DNA from: Druceiella hillmani
Taxonomy: Eukaryota > Arthropoda > Insecta > Lepidoptera > Hepialidae
Assembly: GCA_039881145.1 (NCBI GenBank)
Contig: JAYKKI010000027.1
Location: 22,393,001-22,457,000 of the forward strand
Direction of reading: 5' to 3'
Length of the DNA stretch: 64,000 nt
Below are positions 60,038-64,000 of the stretch, piece after piece (the stretch's first letter is position 1; every line of letters begins with the position of its first letter). The position numbers and the translations under genes were made by a program. The notes under the pieces were generated by a model, which saw nothing but the letters and a program-made list of their open reading frames with translations, was not told the DNA's origin and did not search any database.

Positions 60038-62531
60038 ATGCCAAGAAGGGGATGACCAAGTATCGATTAATGGTCACAATATAATCAAAATGAAAGGTTG
60101 AGATGTGAAAGAAAAACAGAGAAACAAGGATCGCGAGAAAATGAAATTAATAGAAATTTGGTTAATAGAAAATGCCCGATCATGCTCAAGAAAGTGAAGA
60201 ACAATGCACTCAATGTTTAAAACCATATAAAGAATACGAAAAAACCATATAAAGAATACGATCCAAAAATAAACTACTTTTCACATTCAAAAATAATTAT
60301 TGTAGATATGGATAAAGTATGCCAATTTTGTTATGCATTAAAATTTAAAACTAATTAAAAAATAAACGGTTTTCTGAAAAAGCATCTGGAAAAGTTGATT
60401 TGCCTGAATTAAGTACACCACCTGAACCTTTGTAGCATTAGTAACAAATAAAAGTGGTAAATACAAATTGTTTTTGAAAAAAATACCCGAATCCATTTCA
60501 TCTTTCTGTGCTATGAAAATAGTACAAAATAATGATGCACCTGTTTTGAGGCAACATTTAAAATTCAAATAAAATTCAATGTATCATTAAATCCGCTCTA
60601 TACTCCCAATATCTTACTACTCTAACAACCTAAATTTTCACAAATTTATTTCATGGAAGATGAAGAAGAATAAGTTAATGGACGTTGTCATTACAATCAC
60701 ATGGAAGCAATGCAATATAAAGCCATTATTGCTTAATCATAAACTTTTTACAAGAAAAAAACCCATTGAATCAATCATTGAAACGAGTTTATAACAAAAT
60801 GTGAAATGACAGTTACATGTTCGTTATTGAAGCAGTACTCGGTATATTAAAGCTTCAACTATTAATGAAGCGGCCGCTGTTATAGTTTGGGATCTATTTG
60901 AACAACGAGATATATAAATTATCCATAAAAATAGTACCATATAAAGAGTACAAGATATTTATCGCCCTTATGATGCTTTGCAAAATTCACTTCTGAAAAG
61001 GAGACGACAGATATCATATCAATGTCAAACAATGAAACACTTCAAGAGGTACATTCATAAATTATATACAATATATAATAACAAAAAATAATTTATATTC
61101 AGTTTTTAATTATTTACAGATACAGAAACTATCATTTTGGGATGATACATCTACTAGTGTTTCGCTATTATATCTTCCCATCAAATACGCAATAAATTTG
61201 CTATTTTATTGACAACATGTATCCCAACACAATCTGATACTTTATGGGACAAATATAAAGATTTCATGAGTGAAGATATGCTACATAGATTATGCATATG
61301 ATATAAAAATTCTAATCTTAACACGTGATATCGTGTTAGGAATGGTATCAGAAATTCCTGCAAATTTATGGGATCGTGGAAGAACAGCTCATTTTGCCAT
61401 TGATCATAAAAACGAATAAAATTGCAGTACGTAACATCAAAAAATATTCTGGTACGTATATGTTACTATATTTAAAAAAATTCATTACCTGAAAAAATTT
61501 ACAGTGGCCCATAAATATCCACTGGAAGCATTAAAAAGAACTCTCAAAAATTTGAGATGAAATGAAAGACTTGTTACTCATATTGTTGTCCGGAGACTTT
61601 ACAGAAACATTCCCAGTGATACCACGTTTGATATAAGCAGATGGAATCAATGCAAGTGTGAAGTCATATATATTATGGCGACATATCAGCAAGTGTGAAG
61701 TCATGTATAATATGGCGAAATATTAATAAAGTCAAATTAATTACAAAGATGCGTATAACATTCCAAAATGATCCTTTAGCTAATTAATTTTCAAATTGCT
61801 AGATATTGTAAATGGTATAATATCAGTTAACCGAAATATTGAAGAAAATACTTTGCCAAAAGATTTTTGCAATATCATGAATACAAAGCATGCATTAATT
61901 AACAGCGTTTTTTCAAATATCAAGGAAAACTTTCTTACTCATAAATTGTTAAGTGAACGTGCGACACTGCGCGCTGCTAAAAATATTGATGTTGATGCCA
62001 TAAATATTAAAATACGCGACATGTCACGAAGTGCGTTTCTTTTAAATTCATTGTTATAGTAACAAATGAAAATGAAACTATCAATTTTGCTATAGAATTT
62101 CTAAATCTCACAGCAGATCTACCACCGCACCATTTACAATCAAAAATTGATTTGCCAATAATTTCGTTATTTAATTTTAATGCACCAAGATTTTGTTATA
62201 GACCATGATAAAGTGGTAAAAAAATGGGAAATATTATTAAGGCAACAATTCTGAATGGGAAATTAAAAAAAAAGCATGATATGTTACCACTTATACCAAT
62301 TTACCAGTTACATTCAAACGTGTATAGTATCCGTCTAAGCATTTGTAATGACTATAAATAAAGCACAAAGTCAAACAAGGTATATGTGTAGCTTGAACAT
62401 GGGAAAACTATGTTTTTTTAAAAGGACAATTATATATTGCCTGTTAGCATGCTGGGAAACTATAAAATCTATTTGTTTATGCATTAGATGCATAGACAAA
62501 AAATATTGTTCATGAATTAGCATTAAGATAA
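60038..62531 (+). pseudogene. Helitron Rep/helicase gene, decayed and internally deleted
   Basis: Helitrons encode a long protein with a replication-initiator nuclease and a Pif1-like helicase. Here the start MPRRG at 60038 is kept, followed by a basic region (RLRCERKTEKQGSREN). The Helitron_like_N block is recognisable: MDKVCQFCYALKFK at 60308, GKVDLPELSTPPEPL at 60389 and QIYFMEDEEE near 60640. It is followed by LFEQRDI and YRPYDALQNSLL near 60890-60990. The Rep nuclease segment is absent; the text resumes with TTCIPTQSDTLWDKYKDFMS near 61210. The Walker A region is also missing. Later helicase parts remain: GRTAHFAIDH (61376), SGDFTETFPVIPR (61590), KMRITFQNDPL (61747), DIVNGIISVNRNI, LSERATLRAAKNIDVDAIN (61950), INKAQSQT (62356) and KNIVHELALR, with the stop at 62529. 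Many stops and frame changes. Confidence 0.88.
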
Positions 62532-62929
62532 ACACATTATGATATTAAATACTTAATAAAAAGCATTATTATGTCATTTAAAATCAAATATAACAACAAA
62601 GTTTCATAATACAATACAAAATTTGTTTCATTTCAAAAGAAACCTTCAAAATAATTAGCGTTGTAATGCTACGACAAGCATCTGGAGCATATAGTTTGCC
62701 ATTGTTATGCTCCATAATATTGGCAAAAATCAGTAACACGGTGACCAGTTTCATTTCAATATTGTGGCGAAATACACGCATGAACCTTTTTGAAAGAAAT
62801 AAAATTTCATTAAAACACATTTAATTGTATTCATAAAACTTAAATTTTTATTTTCAAAATTGCATAACGTTGCTTCTTTTTCACTGAATGTGCCAATGAA
62901 ATGCAAAGTCTGAGCCATTTTATGCTGAT
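62532..62929. other. Probable Helitron 3' flank
   Basis: AT-rich sequence with no clear CTRR end or terminal hairpin identified. A 78-codon minus-strand frame (62584-62820) is unrecognised. Confidence 0.4.
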
Positions 62930-63085
62930 AATATACATAACAACAAAAATAATATACATAACATTTGTATACATAATAATGTATGTATGATATGTATACA
63001 TTATATATTCAATGTTATGTATACATTATATATACATAATAATGTATACATAACATTTGTATACATAATAATGTGAGTATGTATA
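62930..63085. repeat. ATGTATACATAA-type simple repeat with palindromes
   Basis: Alternating blocks of ATACATAACATTTGTATACA and TAATGTATACATTATATA. These form several overlapping self-complementary stretches. AACATTTGTATACATAATAA occurs directly at 62958 and 63053. Confidence 0.9.
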
Positions 63086-63185
63086 CATATAAGTTTTCTT
63101 TATTTCCAAAAAAAGTTATAATATTTGCATGACGTTTGTCAGCATTAGCGTATTGGTATAAGATTATGGTTCAAATTTCTTTAAA

Positions 63186-64000
63186 CTGCTTTTGTGAACA
63201 TATTGTTGCCTTCCTTTCGCTCTAGTTTTCCTCACATCTCTTACAATAATCTCAACAACTGCTCACTCCGAATCGAGTAAATGTATCAGAGTCGTGTGAG
63301 CTTGTTCCTTCATACTTTTACATTTCAATTGCTCTTGTTGAATATATTGCTATCTCTCTATCGTTCTAGTTTTCTTCACATCTCTAATAATAATCTTGAC
63401 AAAGGCAGATTCCGAATCGAGTAAACGTACCAGAGTCGTATGAGCTCATCCCTTCATAATTTAACCTTTTGATTGCTTTCGATGAACATATTGTTATCTC
63501 TTTTTCGTTCTAGTTTTCTTCACATCTCTTATAATAATCTTGACAACGGCACACTTCGTATCGACTAAACTTACCAGAGTAGTATGCGCTTGTCGCCAGA
63601 TGCTTTCACATTTTATTTACTCTTGTTCAACATATTGTTATCTTCCCTTCGTTCTAGTTTTCCTCACATATCTTACAATTATCTTTACAATGGCTGACTC
63701 CGAATCGAGTAAACGTACCAGCGTCTACGGGTTATTGGTATTTTTTAAAACGTAAATACGAGTATATCGCCTACTATATATTTCATAGTCGTGAAAACAT
63801 TGTTGTATATTTCAAAAATGAAAAGACCTAGGTAATTGTTTATCTTTAATATTTTAATTGGGTTGTACGACGTATTTTTATCATGATTTTTGATTTAGTA
63901 TATCTTCCAAATTGGTCCTTCCTTTTGTTTTAGTTTTCATCACATTTCTCAGAATAATCTTGACAACTGCTCATTTCGCGTTGTTGGTATTTTTCAAAAC
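63186..64000 (+). repeat. ~143-bp tandem array, open at right edge
   Basis: Units start near 63186, 63328, 63471 and 63616 (spacing 142-145 bp), with a fifth partial unit near 63895. Each carries GTTCTAGTTTTC(C/T)TCACAT, TAATAATCTTGACAA, then TCCGAATCGAGTAAACGTAC and CAGAGTC. In unit 4 the position after GACAA-like sequence is ATGGCT. That opens a 21-codon frame (ADSESSKRTSVYG) running to about 63755; other units have CTGCT, AGGCA or CGGCA there. Unit 5 ends in a similar TTGGTATTTTTCAAAAC. The array looks like a repeatedly copied 5' gene end, but the parent is not recognised. Confidence 0.85.

Noticed and set aside
62936..63085. CRISPR-like or origin-like direct repeats
   Set aside because: Simple ATGTATAC-type repeat without unique spacers of even length; eukaryotic context.

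Overview
The window is AT-rich eukaryotic DNA (roughly 70 % A+T by eye) with long (TA)n tracts, short-unit satellites, and remnants of LINEs, Tc1/mariner and pogo-type transposons, a Helitron and MITEs. These element families together point to an arthropod, most likely an insect; the order cannot be fixed from the sequence. No intact host gene can be supported. Nearly everything interpretable is a decayed mobile element, a satellite or a palindrome, so this is intergenic or intronic repeat-rich DNA.

Layout. 1-815: minus-strand LINE with an RNase H domain, running off the left edge. 3.9-4.4 kb: in-frame 96-bp repeats coding for a 32-residue unit. 7.2-7.9 kb: GC-richer island with a truncated MADF-like domain. 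8.4-9.1 kb: plus-strand LINE 3' end. 10.7-11.1 kb: possible hAT-type MITE. 12.2-12.9 kb: minisatellites. 14.2-15.4 kb: two copies of a hairpin MITE, with a third at 56.1 kb. 16.3-17.0 kb: minus-strand LINE 3' end. 17.9-27.7 kb: a dense field of tandem and dispersed repeats, including a ~620-bp direct duplication (21.4 and 24.4 kb) and arrays at 19.6, 22, 25.3 and 26.6 kb. 27.7-35 kb: mostly featureless AT-rich DNA with one strong hairpin and long (TA)n tracts.

35.3-37.0 kb: minus-strand pogo/Tigger-type transposase pseudogene with a C-terminal PHD-like finger. 40.5-41.0 kb: RTE-like LINE 3' end. 41-48 kb: unannotated, with near-perfect small hairpins. 48.3-50.3 kb: a pogo-like transposon that still has both ~210-bp terminal inverted repeats (TIRs) around a broken transposase. 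52.0-53.6 kb: a pair of ~330-bp inverted arms. 57.7-58.5 kb: mariner-family relic in which two 3' ends face outward. 60.0-62.5 kb: decayed Helitron lacking its Rep nuclease region and the Walker A region. 63.2-64 kb: ~143-bp tandem array running off the right edge.

The elements do not form a pathway; the window records successive insertion, decay and local amplification. The most informative items are the foldback mariner, the TIR-bounded pogo element, the PHD-tailed pogo transposase, the in-frame 32-residue repeat ORF and the terminal array. Family assignments rest on reading translated motifs by eye. No database search was possible.
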